A stretch of 64,000 nt of DNA from Psychroflexus gondwanensis ACAM 44 (GTDB lineage: Bacteria > Bacteroidota > Bacteroidia > Flavobacteriales > Flavobacteriaceae): contig NZ_APLF01000007.1 in NCBI RefSeq assembly GCF_000355905.1, positions 54,904-118,903 of the forward strand, written 5' to 3'. The notes under the pieces were generated by a model. It had not been told where the DNA came from. It made no database searches and saw nothing but the letters and a program-made list of their open reading frames with translations. The translations under genes were made by a program, and so were the position numbers. Shown here piece after piece: positions 9,217 to 18,025 of this stretch. The first letter of the stretch is position 1; the number at the start of each line of letters is the position of its first letter.

Positions 9217-9484
9217 TTTTATTTCGTTTTTCTAAGTAATATGCAAAGGCTACTGTTCCTAAAAAAGCAATAAGAGCCAGAACCAGAGAAATATCAAGAA
9301 ATGTTGGTTCATCAGTTATGACACTATATATCGCTATAATACCAATTCCAATAGTAATTAATAAATCTAAAGCAACAACACGATCTACAATGCTAGGCCC
9401 TTTAAAAAACCTTACAAAAACCAAAAGTGAGGAAATGGAAAGGATAGGTAAAATAATATAATATAAAAAATCGTGTACGTTCAT
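9209..9484 (-). CDS. mrpF: MrpF, Na+/H+ antiporter subunit F
   Basis: A 91-residue protein with three transmembrane segments. The motif RFFKGPSIVDRVVALDLLITIGIG, in which the GPSxxDRVVALD core is diagnostic for MrpF/MnhF, lies at residues 25-48. It is a small subunit of the hetero-oligomeric Mrp complex, which exports Na+ in exchange for protons. It overlaps mrpE by 4 nt and mrpG by 8 nt. Confidence 0.93.
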   Translation of the reverse strand: MNVHDFLYYIILPILSISSLLVFVRFFKGPSIVDRVVALDLLITIGIGIIAIYSVITDEPTFLDISLVLALIAFLGTVAFAYYLEKRNKND

Positions 9485-9963
9485 CGTAATATTTCTAATA
9501 AGCGTTTCTCAAATCCTGTCTTAATATCTGCAATAAATTCTTGTTTATCTTCTACATACATGGCATGAATGTAGAGAACACTCCGATCTGTAGAGACATC
9601 TAAAGCAAGCGTTCCAGGTGTAAGTGTTATCAAATTTGCTAAAAGAGTAATTTCCAAATCTGTTTTGGCGTCCAAAGGGACGGCAATAATTCCAGGCTTC
9701 ATATTAAACTTTGGGGTACTGACTTCGTAGGCAACTTGAATATTTGCTTTGGTAAGTTCCCAGAGAAAAAAGAAGATGAATGAAATGATCCTAGGAATGA
9801 TCTTAAAATATTTTTTACTGCTTTTGTCCTCCGCACCGCTTAAGATCCAAAGGATAATAAAACTCAAAATAAATCCAAAAAGGAAATTATTGAACTCGTA
9901 GCCACCAGTCAAAAATACCCAAATAAGAGTCAACAAAATGTTAGATAAAAATTTACTTTTCAT
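9481..9963 (-). CDS. mrpE: MrpE, Na+/H+ antiporter subunit E
   Basis: A 160-residue membrane protein. Hydrophobic N-terminal segments (about 5-42 and 55-75) are followed by the cytoplasmic MrpE domain with LTLTPGTLALDVSTDRSVLYIHAM, close to the family's TLTPGT motif. Length matches known MrpE proteins. It lies 6 nt downstream of mrpD and overlaps mrpF by 4 nt. Confidence 0.93.
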   Translation of the reverse strand: MKSKFLSNILLTLIWVFLTGGYEFNNFLFGFILSFIILWILSGAEDKSSKKYFKIIPRIISFIFFFLWELTKANIQVAYEVSTPKFNMKPGIIAVPLDAKTDLEITLLANLITLTPGTLALDVSTDRSVLYIHAMYVEDKQEFIADIKTGFEKRLLEILR

Positions 9964-9969
9964 TTTGAC

Positions 9970-11478
9970 TTATCTTTTTAAAACAGCGTCTATATATAAT
10001 TCGTTATTTATTAATTCTGAAGCTATTCTCTGAGACAGCTGCTGAATGTGTTCCGCCCCAAATCCAATATATAAAGTTACAAAAGTTAGAAAAGCAATTG
10101 GGAATATAAAGGTGAATTTTTGTCCTATCCTGAGTTGGTCAAAATAAATAAACTTTTCGGGAAAATTTATTTTGGGTTGATCTTTCCAAAAAACCTCCGA
10201 CCAAAGTTTGGCAATAACTATAAGGGTGATTAAGCTTCCGAAGATTAAAGCTCCAAAGAACCAATATTCTTCTGCATTGAAACTTGCTAAAATTAGTGAA
10301 ATTTTAGGCCAATACCCCGATAACGGTGGTATTCCGATAAGAGAAAATAATGGAATTGCCAAGAGTAAACTCAACTTGGGATAATTGGCGTACAAACCAC
10401 CGAGTTTCTTCATGTTGGTTGTGCCTTTAATTCTATAAATCAAACCGCTTATCAGGAATAAATTCGTTTTAATGATAATATCGTGAATAAGATAAAAAAT
10501 AACACCTGCCATGGCGACTTCAGTAAATAAGGCTAAACCTCCAATCATAAATCCAATATGGCAAATGATAAAGTACATGAATACTTTCTTCATATTATTT
10601 TGGATAATAGCCCCAACACCGCCACTAAAGATAGTCATGATAGCAAGGGTTAAAAGCAAAATACTTAAAAATCCTTCTCCTCCATAAATCAGTGTAAAAA
10701 CACGTATTAAAGCGTAAACTCCAACTTTGGTAAGCAGTCCTGCAAATATGGCAGAAACTGCCGATGGCGGGGTGTGGTAAGATGCAGGAAGCCAAAAGTA
10801 CAAAGGAAATATAGCCGATTTGATTCCAAAGCCAACCAGAAATAAAACAGCGCTTATTTCCACTAAGTTTCTATTTTGGACTTCAGCAATCTTCAATGAA
10901 ATATCTGCCATATTCAAGGTTCCTACCAAGCCATACAGAACTCCCAGAGCCGTTAAAAAGATCATGGACGCAAAAAAGTTAAGTGCAAAATATTTGACGG
11001 CGCCTTCCAATTGATTTTTTTCTCCCCCAATGCTTATCAGGACAAAAGAACTGATAATAATAATCTCAAACCACACGTATAAGTTAAATATATCACCAGT
11101 TAGAAAAGCTCCATTTAGCCCTAAGAGCAAGAAATGAAACACGCTGAAATACCCAAATCTCAATCTTGCTCTTATAACGGATATCGTAGAAAATATAGAT
11201 ACTGCAAAACCTGCAATAGCGGTGAGTAAAACTAAAGTCGCAGCCAACATATCTCCCACAAATACAATTCCAAAAGGCGCTTCCCAATTTCCCGATTGCA
11301 CCACTTGTGTACCGTTATTATACACAAAAATAAAAACCCAAATGGCAACAAGTAGAGCTATAAAATTGGCAACTACGCTAAAGATTTTTTGAAAATCCAC
11401 TTTATTCCAGAAAAACATCAATACGATGCTGAAAAACAGGTGAACCACTAATGGTAGTATAATGATATCGTTTGTCAT
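9970..11478 (-). CDS. mrpD: MrpD, Na+/H+ antiporter subunit D
   Basis: A 502-residue polytopic protein of the proton-translocating NuoM/NuoN-like family with about 14 transmembrane segments. Seen: [18 protein letters not shown] with the key glutamate (about residue 137), the central lysine region [41 protein letters not shown] (about 217-258) and [15 protein letters not shown]. These Glu and Lys residues form the proton path in complex I homologues. Its start overlaps the mrpC stop by 4 nt, a sign of translational coupling. Confidence 0.94.
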   Translation of the reverse strand: MTNDIIILPLVVHLFFSIVLMFFWNKVDFQKIFSVVANFIALLVAIWVFIFVYNNGTQVVQSGNWEAPFGIVFVGDMLAATLVLLTAIAGFAVSIFSTISVIRARLRFGYFSVFHFLLLGLNGAFLTGDIFNLYVWFEIIIISSFVLISIGGEKNQLEGAVKYFALNFFASMIFLTALGVLYGLVGTLNMADISLKIAEVQNRNLVEISAVLFLVGFGIKSAIFPLYFWLPASYHTPPSAVSAIFAGLLTKVGVYALIRVFTLIYGGEGFLSILLLTLAIMTIFSGGVGAIIQNNMKKVFMYFIICHIGFMIGGLALFTEVAMAGVIFYLIHDIIIKTNLFLISGLIYRIKGTTNMKKLGGLYANYPKLSLLLAIPLFSLIGIPPLSGYWPKISLILASFNAEEYWFFGALIFGSLITLIVIAKLWSEVFWKDQPKINFPEKFIYFDQLRIGQKFTFIFPIAFLTFVTLYIGFGAEHIQQLSQRIASELINNELYIDAVLKR

Positions 11479-11828
11479 GAATCTTCGTCTGTAGTATTAA
11501 GTTGGTCTAAATCGTCTGTTTTAAGGACTTTAAAAGTTCGTTTCATAAGTATAATAGCAAAGGCTTGTAACCCAAAACTAATGACTATGGCTGTAAGTAT
11601 TAAGGCTTGTGGAATTGGATCTGCATAAACTCCTTCCAAAACTTTTTCTGCAGAATCTATGATTGGAGGCTCCCCTTTGGTGATACGACCTAAGACAAAT
11701 ATCAATAAGTTCACTCCATTTCCAAGAAGGATAATACCCAGAATAAGTTTCACCATGCTTCGACGCATAATCATATAAATGCCAGACGCATATAAAACAC
11801 CAGTAATAATTGCTAAGAGTATTTCCAT
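11475..11828 (-). CDS. mrpC: MrpC, Na+/H+ antiporter subunit C (NuoK-like)
   Basis: A 117-residue NuoK homologue with three transmembrane segments. It shows [30 protein letters not shown] (about 16-45) and [17 protein letters not shown] (about 71-87), the family's DPLPQALVLTAIVI signature. It is encoded immediately after mrpB with no gap and overlaps mrpD by 4 nt. Confidence 0.94.
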   Translation of the reverse strand: MEILLAIITGVLYASGIYMIMRRSMVKLILGIILLGNGVNLLIFVLGRITKGEPPIIDSAEKVLEGVYADPIPQALILTAIVISFGLQAFAIILMKRTFKVLKTDDLDQLNTTDEDS

Positions 11829-12242
11829 TTAAGCAGATTCTGAAATTGTAAAAATGATCGTTAAGGCCGCTCCTATCACGACTAGATATACACCAAGGTC
11901 AAAAAATAACGCAGACCCAATTGCGCCTATGACTGGTATTGGATTTTCCGCCCAAATTCCTGTCATAAAGGGCAAATCGGAAAAAACCATTGGAGAAATT
12001 CCGCTTAAAAAAGCCACTAAAAGGCCCAAAGGCATCAGAAATCCTGGATGTATTTTTAATATGGTTTTCGTTTTTTCTAATCCATTGGAAAAAGCATCCA
12101 AAACAAAAGCAATTGCGGCAACAAGACCACCAACAAATCCTCCCCCTGGTAAATAATGCCCTCTAAGTAAAATAAACACAGAGAATATTAGTAATACCGG
12201 AATCAAGTAACTAGATGCTGATTTTAAAATTAATGTCCTCAT
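11829..12242 (-). CDS. mrpB: MrpB, Na+/H+ antiporter subunit B
   Basis: A 137-residue membrane protein of the MnhB family with four hydrophobic segments. The sequence LLRGHYLPGGGFVGGLVAAIAFVL (about 25-48) contains the diagnostic GHxxPGGGFxGG motif, and GVYLVVIGAALTIIF lies near the C-terminus. It sits 1 nt after mrpA and directly abuts mrpC. Confidence 0.94.
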   Translation of the reverse strand: MRTLILKSASSYLIPVLLIFSVFILLRGHYLPGGGFVGGLVAAIAFVLDAFSNGLEKTKTILKIHPGFLMPLGLLVAFLSGISPMVFSDLPFMTGIWAENPIPVIGAIGSALFFDLGVYLVVIGAALTIIFTISESA

Positions 12243-12243
12243 A

Positions 12244-14556
12244 TTATTTTTTATCTTTTGTCTTTAGCCTCAATTTCAGTAATCCAAAAACTCCTAAGGC
12301 CGCTACTATCAATACTGAAATTTCTATCATCGTATCTATCCCTCGGAAATCTACCAAAATAACGTTGACTATGTTTTTGCCTTTTGCCAACTTATAAGCA
12401 TTTTCAGCATAGAATTCTGTGACTTCGGTGTTTTTGGTTTCGCCTAAGACTTTTAGAATAAGAAGCGTAATTAAGACACCAAAGCTTACGGATAATATAC
12501 CGTGTTTGATCCTGAGTCGGCTATCGGATAAATTCAAGTATTTCGGTAATCTGTAAAGTACCAGAACAAATAAAATAACAGTTAGGGTATCTACAGAAAA
12601 TTGAGTCATTGCTAAGTCTGGTGCACTATAAAACAAAAACAGCAAACTGAATGACAGCCCTACTACTCCTAAAGAGGCTACAGCAGCCAATCTAGATTTG
12701 GTAAATACAGTATATAAGACCCCTAAAAGTAACATTATCAAAATGGAGATCTCGTAAATGGTTAAATCTGCTAGCGAAGAGGTGTCTATCTTTAGAGAAA
12801 AGTCTGAAAAGATTAAGTATCCCAAAAGCAAAATGAGAAAGCTTACGATTATAAAAAGATAATGTCTCAAATAACCTGTTTGAAAAATATTGGTCCAGTA
12901 TTTAGAAAACACAGCAAACCCCTCAGATAGGTTTAATAGTAATGTTTTGGGTGCAATTACATCAAGTTTTGCGATAGTATTCTCCAAAGAGTGCTTTGGT
13001 TTCAAAACAAAATATAAAACGGTACCCAAGATAAGCGTAGTGGCACTAAGCGCTAAAATGGTATTAAAGCCATGCCATAGTTTAAGATGAAAATCCTCGA
13101 ACTGAAGTGCTTGTGTCATTGCAATAGGCTTTGCTATAGCTGTTTCAATAAGACCAGGAAAAAGACCAAATACCAATCCAGCACAAGTCATGATAAGAGG
13201 TGGAACCCACATTAGCGGACTTGGCAGATGAACTTTTTCAAACTTTTTTGGTAGTTTCCCGATAAAAGGCTTTACTCCCGCTACAAAACCAGCGTAAAAC
13301 AATAATACGTTTGTGGATAGAGCTATAATGGTGAGTAAGATCGCATTATCTTTAAAATGCAAAGTAGATTCATAAATTAAATCTTTACCTACAAAACCCA
13401 AAGTAGGCGGAACACCACCGCTAATGAGCGCAGCGATAAAGCCAGCTATAGCGACTGGCAGCAAGACTTTTCTAAGACCTGCAAGTTGAGTCACATCTCT
13501 GGTCCCCGTTTCATGGTCTATAATACCGGTGATCAAAAATAAAGAAGCTTTATAGAGAGCGTGAACCACAATAAAAACTGCAGCAGCGATAAGAGCTGCT
13601 TGGGTTCCGATTCCAATCAAAAAAACCAAAATTCCTAATGCTGAAATAGTTGAATAGGCTAAGATTCCTTTGAGATCTGTTCTAAAAATAATGTGGATGG
13701 CAGAGTAAATCATCGTAACTCCCCCTACTACAATCAATACGGTATGCCAAATTTCTGCACCATTTAAAACGGGTGACATTCTAAATAATAAATAAACTCC
13801 TGCCTTTACCATCGTTGCAGAATGCAAATAGGTAGAGACCGGTGTTGGAGCCTTCATCGCTCCAGGTAACCAGAAATGAAATGGAAACTGTGCAGATTTG
13901 GTGAAAGCAGCACTAAATATAAAGAATAGAATTAAAACATAATGCGAGCTATCGGCAATGGCTTCTCTTGAAGATAGCATTTCGGAAATACGATAGGTGC
14001 CAGCAACATCTCCAAGTAGAACGGCACCACCTAATAGCATTAATCCTCCTATACCAGTTACGCCAAGTGCAATTAATGCAGATTTTCTAGAATCTTCTTT
14101 ATCGTTGTTAAAACCGATTAAATAAAAGGAGGAGATGCTCGTTAGTTCCCAAAAAATAAACATAGTCATCAGGTTATCCGACAGAACTAAGCCAAGCATT
14201 GCTGCCATAAATAGGCTCAGATATCCGTAAAACCTGTCTAAATATTTGTGATCTTTTAGATAAGCAGAGGTATATACAAAGACCAAGGTCCCCACACCCG
14301 TAATCATTAAAGCAAATAAAAGTGCCAACCCATCTAAGGTAAAGCTAAGATTAACTCCAAAACTGGGGATCCATTCGTGGTTTTCGTAAATAACTTTACC
14401 ATCAGCTATTTCACTGATAAATGTAGAGAAATAAATAAAAAGACTCAACGGGATTAACGAAGACAATACCGCTAGTCTGCCTCTAAAGTAAGAGCCTGCA
14501 AATACTAAAAATAAAGAAAATAAAAATCCTAAAAGTACTGCTTCTAGCATGTGCAA
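12244..14556 (-). CDS. mrpA: MrpA, large Na+/H+ antiporter subunit A
   Basis: A 770-residue polytopic protein of the NuoL/MrpA family and the first gene of mrpABCDEFG. Seen: MTMFIFWELTSISSFYLIGF (conserved Glu, about residue 137), KSAQFPFHFWLPGAMKAPTPVSTYLHSATMVKAGVYLLFRM (about 220-262) and IVVHALYKASLFLITG. The MrpA-specific C-terminal region has SAPDLAMTQFSVDTLTVILF (about 640-660) and ends in NVILVDFRGIDTMIEISVLIVAALG. Full length and all seven separate subunits indicate a group 1 Mrp system, typically used for Na+ efflux and pH homeostasis in saline habitats. A TAnnTTTG box precedes the start. Confidence 0.95.
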   Translation of the reverse strand: MHMLEAVLLGFLFSLFLVFAGSYFRGRLAVLSSLIPLSLFIYFSTFISEIADGKVIYENHEWIPSFGVNLSFTLDGLALLFALMITGVGTLVFVYTSAYLKDHKYLDRFYGYLSLFMAAMLGLVLSDNLMTMFIFWELTSISSFYLIGFNNDKEDSRKSALIALGVTGIGGLMLLGGAVLLGDVAGTYRISEMLSSREAIADSSHYVLILFFIFSAAFTKSAQFPFHFWLPGAMKAPTPVSTYLHSATMVKAGVYLLFRMSPVLNGAEIWHTVLIVVGGVTMIYSAIHIIFRTDLKGILAYSTISALGILVFLIGIGTQAALIAAAVFIVVHALYKASLFLITGIIDHETGTRDVTQLAGLRKVLLPVAIAGFIAALISGGVPPTLGFVGKDLIYESTLHFKDNAILLTIIALSTNVLLFYAGFVAGVKPFIGKLPKKFEKVHLPSPLMWVPPLIMTCAGLVFGLFPGLIETAIAKPIAMTQALQFEDFHLKLWHGFNTILALSATTLILGTVLYFVLKPKHSLENTIAKLDVIAPKTLLLNLSEGFAVFSKYWTNIFQTGYLRHYLFIIVSFLILLLGYLIFSDFSLKIDTSSLADLTIYEISILIMLLLGVLYTVFTKSRLAAVASLGVVGLSFSLLFLFYSAPDLAMTQFSVDTLTVILFVLVLYRLPKYLNLSDSRLRIKHGILSVSFGVLITLLILKVLGETKNTEVTEFYAENAYKLAKGKNIVNVILVDFRGIDTMIEISVLIVAALGVFGLLKLRLKTKDKK

Positions 14557-14568
14557 AATTATTTATTA

Positions 14569-14576
14569 CAAATATA
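14569..14576 (-). promoter_or_regulatory. Candidate -7 box of the mrp operon promoter
   Basis: Minus-strand TATATTTG, an exact TAnnTTTG match, 13-20 nt before the mrpA ATG. A TTTG lies about 25 nt further upstream, slightly farther than the usual -33 distance. It is well placed between the upstream terminator hairpins and mrpA. Confidence 0.55.
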
Positions 14577-14613
14577 TCGTTTATTGATGAAGACTCTATG
14601 TCAAATAAAAAAA

Positions 14614-14636
14614 GCTCTAGCGAATTTACATAGAGC
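14614..14636 (-). terminator. Second hairpin between osmC and mrpA
   Basis: On the minus strand the 6-bp stem GCTCTA/TAGAGC with an 11-nt loop is followed by seven T residues. It lies just after the stronger hairpin at 14648-14680 and would help insulate mrpA from osmC transcription. Confidence 0.5.
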
Positions 14637-14647
14637 AAAACCTAAAT

Positions 14648-14680
14648 AAAAATGCTGTTGACCTTTTCAACAGCATTTTT
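14648..14680 (-). terminator. Terminator after the OsmC gene
   Basis: A strong hairpin, AAATGCTGTTGA / TCAACAGCATTT with a short loop. Its A-rich flank on one side and T-run on the other make it possible in both directions. It lies 19 nt after the osmC stop. Confidence 0.75.
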
Positions 14681-14698
14681 TAAAGATAATCCTTATTG

Positions 14699-15112
14699 TT
14701 ACTGAACTAAAGTAGCCTCTACTGAAATTTCAGTAGATAGAAGCTTAGAGATCGGGCAATTCTTTTCAGCTTTCTCAACTAAACTATCGAATTTCTCCTG
14801 ACCAATTTCTGGTATTTTGGCTACAAGTGTGAGATGAGAATTTGTGATAGACCCATCTTTAAGAGTTATTTCCCCTTTAGTTTCAAGACTTTCAGGAGTA
14901 TAACCCTCCTCGGTTAAAAAACCAGACAATTGCATTGAAAAACATCCTGCGTGAGCTGCTGCAATTAACTCTTCAGGATTTGTCCCTTTTCCGTCTTCAA
15001 ATCTAGACTTAAAAGAATAGGGTGTGTTATCTAAAATACCGCTCTGTGAAGAGAGGTTCCCTTTACCTTCTTTAATACTACCTTCCCAAACTGCTTTTGC
15101 GTGTCTTTTCAT
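14699..15112 (-). CDS. OsmC-family peroxidase
   Basis: A 137-residue thiol peroxidase of the OsmC/Ohr superfamily that reduces organic and lipid hydroperoxides in the cytoplasm. The N-terminus has AVWEGSIKEGKGNLSSQSG, and TNPEELIAAAHAGCFSMQLSGFL carries the peroxidatic Cys57. The second Cys119 lies in KNCPISKLLS, so the two-cysteine active site is intact. The pattern fits the OsmC branch better than Ohr (full-length YSFKSRFEDGKGTNPEEL, no GCxxAxF Ohr motif). It is a single gene with its own strong terminator. Confidence 0.93.
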   Translation of the reverse strand: MKRHAKAVWEGSIKEGKGNLSSQSGILDNTPYSFKSRFEDGKGTNPEELIAAAHAGCFSMQLSGFLTEEGYTPESLETKGEITLKDGSITNSHLTLVAKIPEIGQEKFDSLVEKAEKNCPISKLLSTEISVEATLVQ

Positions 15113-15202
15113 AATTTTTAATTTTTCTTAAAATTAGAAAATAATCACTTATCTCACTAAATTTTCAAATAATATTAACCTAAGGTCTAGAATTAAAACC
15201 TG

Positions 15203-15415
15203 CTAGCTTTCTTGAAATTTTTCAATAATTGCTCTAGCCTTGTCTTCATTATTTTCAGAAACAAAAAGTTCATACTGACCAAAAGCACCCGCGTAGGAAC
15301 TATCCATTTTATCTTTTTCAAAATAGTCTATATCCTCGGACATTAACAGGTTCTTAATTCCCATTAATTCTACTTTAGACGTTGTAGTAAATATTTTAAT
15401 TTCCATAAGTTCCAA
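15203..15415 (-). CDS. DUF2007-type small protein
   Basis: A 70-residue protein with the DUF2007 (putative signal-transducing) pattern: IKIFTTTSKVELMGIKNLLMSEDIDYFEKDK, then YELFVSENNEDKARAIIEKFQE. The predicted fold is a small ferredoxin-like domain; family members are uncharacterised. The start may be the first Met or the Met four codons on. It follows thiL by 10 nt and is probably co-transcribed with it. Confidence 0.8.
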   Translation of the reverse strand: MELMEIKIFTTTSKVELMGIKNLLMSEDIDYFEKDKMDSSYAGAFGQYELFVSENNEDKARAIIEKFQES

Positions 15416-15425
15416 AATTTAGTTT

Positions 15426-16481
15426 TTAATCTTCGTCCTCGTCATTCATCCCGTTCCAACCTCTAGCCTTAATTGGGATTTTAGTATTCATCCTAGAAAT
15501 GAGATGTATGCCTTCACTTTGCTCAGCCATATGACCGATAATCGTTAAATGTGGGTTCGCTTTTATTTTTTCAAAATCAGTTTGGTCTACCGTAAATAAA
15601 AGCTCATAATCTTCCCCTCCATTGAGAATCACTGTGGTAGAGTCCAACTCAAACTCTTCGCAAGTTGAAATACACATTGGATCAAGAGGAAGTTTATCTT
15701 CAAACAGATTTGCGCCAACTTTAGAATGTTTGCATAAATGCATCAACTCTGAGGATAATCCATCACTAATGTCAATCATAGAAGTCGGTTTTACTTCCAA
15801 AGCAGCTAAGAGTTCTACAATATCTTTTCTTGCTTCAGGCTTTAATTGCCGCTCTACAATATAATTGTATTTCTCGAGATCTGGCTGATCGTTTGGGTTC
15901 ACTTTAAACACCTCATTTTCTCTTTGCAACACCTTCAGCCCTAGAAAAGCACCTCCTAGATCACCTGAGACTACAAGTAAATCATTAGGTTTAGCACCAC
16001 TCCTATAAGTAATATCCTCTTTTTCGGCTTGACCAATCGCGGTAATACTTATCGTTAACCCCTTTATTGCCGAAGTGGTGTCTCCACCAACAACATCTAC
16101 ATTGTACAATTCTGCAGCTGTGGCAATTCCACTATACAACTCTTCCAAGGCCTCCACTGTAAAGCGATTGGAACACGCAATTGAGACTGTAATCTGCTCT
16201 GCTTTTGCATTCATCGCATACACATCAGATAAGTTTACCACTACAGCCTTATAGCCTAAGTGTTTTAGAGGCATGTAGGCTAGATCGAAATGAACGCCTT
16301 CTACCAAAAGATCTGTAGTCACCACTGTATGTTTATCATGTTTTAAAACTGCTGCATCATCACCGATACCAGTAATAGTTGAGGTTTGCTTAATTTTAAA
16401 AAATTGGGTCAAGTGGTCTATTAAACCAAACTCACCGAGTTCTGATAATTTGGTTTTGCTCTCTTTTGTATTTTGAAACAT
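15426..16481 (-). CDS. thiL: ThiL, thiamine-monophosphate kinase
   Basis: A 351-residue enzyme of the AIR synthase/PurM-like fold that phosphorylates TMP to thiamine diphosphate with ATP. Seen: ITGIGDDAAVL (36-45) for phosphate and Mg2+ binding, TTDLLVEGVHFDL (about 54-66), AVVVNLSDVYAMNAKAEQ, NVDVVGGDTTSAIKG, SMIDISDGLSSELMHLC and LNGGEDYELLFTV. Each is a recognised ThiL motif. No TPP riboswitch is visible in the 128-nt divergent upstream region, so regulation by thiamine is not supported here. Confidence 0.95.
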   Translation of the reverse strand: MFQNTKESKTKLSELGEFGLIDHLTQFFKIKQTSTITGIGDDAAVLKHDKHTVVTTDLLVEGVHFDLAYMPLKHLGYKAVVVNLSDVYAMNAKAEQITVSIACSNRFTVEALEELYSGIATAAELYNVDVVGGDTTSAIKGLTISITAIGQAEKEDITYRSGAKPNDLLVVSGDLGGAFLGLKVLQRENEVFKVNPNDQPDLEKYNYIVERQLKPEARKDIVELLAALEVKPTSMIDISDGLSSELMHLCKHSKVGANLFEDKLPLDPMCISTCEEFELDSTTVILNGGEDYELLFTVDQTDFEKIKANPHLTIIGHMAEQSEGIHLISRMNTKIPIKARGWNGMNDEDED

Positions 16482-16500
16482 AACATTTTCAGTTTGATTG

Positions 16501-16508
16501 CAAAGTTA
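16501..16508 (-). promoter_or_regulatory. Candidate -7 box for thiL
   Basis: Minus-strand TAACTTTG, matching TAnnTTTG, 20-27 nt upstream of the thiL ATG. It is identical to the candidate box before bioA. The -33 partner is unclear. Confidence 0.45.
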
Positions 16509-16609
16509 CTCAAAGGAATTGAGAAGGACAGCATATTTAAGTTGGTCTCTATGGGTCTAAAAATCAAATCTTGACTAGAGAATAATTACTTACATTTGAA
16601 AAAAACATC

Positions 16610-18025
16610 TTGAAAAACATCTACTCTTTTCTCGCCTTAATTTTTTTGAGCTTCAATTCGTATTCTCAAACTCCCTGTGAAAATGGTTTTGCTGGGCCTT
16701 ATCCTTGCAATGACTACGATTTAATGTCCCAAATTGACTTAAACACCCTTTCAGCATCTGATGGAAATGACTCTTGGGGCTGGACAGATCCTCAAGATGG
16801 TAAAGAATATGCGATCATGGGGTTGACTAATGGTACTGCCTTTATTGATATTTCATCTCCTACAAACCCTATATACCTAGGTAAATTACCAACACATACG
16901 GATGCTAGTCAATGGAGAGATATAAAAGTTTATGGAAATTATGCTTTTATCGTTTCGGAGGCCCCAGGACATGGCATGCAAGTCTTCGACCTCACTCGAC
17001 TTCGCAATGTTAGCAATGCACCCACAACTTTCACCAACGATGCACATTACGATGGTTTTGGTAGGGCTCATAATATTGTGATCAATCCAGAACAACCTTA
17101 TGCTTATGCTGTTGGGACCACAACTTATAATGGCGGACCTCATATCGTCGACATCTCCAATCCTTTAAATCCTGAATTAGCGGGAGGCTATTCTGGTAGT
17201 TTTTACACTCACGATGCTCAGGTTGTCACTTATAATGGGCCTGATCCTGATTATGCTGGTAGAGAAATTTATTTAGGAAGTAATGCAGATGAAGTTGTCT
17301 TTGTAGATGTTACAGATAAGTCCAACCCCGTTTTAATTTCAGATATTTCATATACCAATGTCGGATATACTCATCAGGGTTGGTTAACAGAAGATCAAAA
17401 ATATTTTTTCTTAGGAGATGAATTAGATGAAAGAGACTATGGTTTTGATACAAAAACGATAATATTTGATTTAGAAGATTTAGATAACCCTATGCCTCAT
17501 CACGAATATTTTGGCCCAACTGGAGCCATAGACCATAATGGGTATATTAAAGGAGATACATTTTATTTATCGAATTATACCGCAGGCATAAGAATCATAG
17601 ACATTTCTGGTGTAGGTGATAAAGAGATAAATGAAGTAGGCTTCTTCGATACCTATCCTGAAAGTAATAGTTTTGATTTTGATGGCGTGTGGAGCAATTA
17701 TCCCTATTTTGAAAGCGGTAATATCGTGGTTAGTGACATTAACAGGGGGTTCTTTTTAATTAGACAATCAGGTACTCTAGAAACCTCTAATTTTCAAAAC
17801 CAGGAATTTAAAATTTTCCCTAATCCTGCGTCGTCTTATGTCACTGTTCTAAACACCCAAGAAGACATTCAAAAAATTGAAATTTTCAATCTTTTAGGTC
17901 AAAAAATCTTTTCCAAAGCTTATCAAGATGAAAAGCAAATTCAGGTCAATCTAGAGGCTTTCGACTCTGGCCTGTATTTGCTTAAAATAAATAATTCTTT
18001 CACTCGTAAATTGATCATCGAATAA
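16610..18025 (+). CDS. Choice-of-anchor B (LVIVD-repeat) T9SS protein
   Basis: 471 residues, starting with TTG at 16610, the only start that gives the complete signal peptide MKNIYSFLALIFLSFNSYSQ. The body has repeated beta-propeller blades of the LVIVD type: GTAFIDISSPTNPIYLGKL, GMQVFDLTRL, GPHIVDISNPLNPELAGGY, DEVVFVDVTDKSNPVLISD, AGIRIIDISGVG. It ends with a T9SS type A sorting domain (FKIFPNPASSYVTVL, FNLLGQKIF, FDSGLYLLKINNSFTRKLIIE). This is the 'choice-of-anchor B' family, secreted and surface-attached. It begins a four-gene operon with an MbnP-like and a di-heme protein; its stop overlaps the next start (TAATG). A role in metal or redox chemistry is inferred from that context only. 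Confidence 0.85.
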   Translation: MKNIYSFLALIFLSFNSYSQTPCENGFAGPYPCNDYDLMSQIDLNTLSASDGNDSWGWTDPQDGKEYAIMGLTNGTAFIDISSPTNPIYLGKLPTHTDASQWRDIKVYGNYAFIVSEAPGHGMQVFDLTRLRNVSNAPTTFTNDAHYDGFGRAHNIVINPEQPYAYAVGTTTYNGGPHIVDISNPLNPELAGGYSGSFYTHDAQVVTYNGPDPDYAGREIYLGSNADEVVFVDVTDKSNPVLISDISYTNVGYTHQGWLTEDQKYFFLGDELDERDYGFDTKTIIFDLEDLDNPMPHHEYFGPTGAIDHNGYIKGDTFYLSNYTAGIRIIDISGVGDKEINEVGFFDTYPESNSFDFDGVWSNYPYFESGNIVVSDINRGFFLIRQSGTLETSNFQNQEFKIFPNPASSYVTVLNTQEDIQKIEIFNLLGQKIFSKAYQDEKQIQVNLEAFDSGLYLLKINNSFTRKLIIE

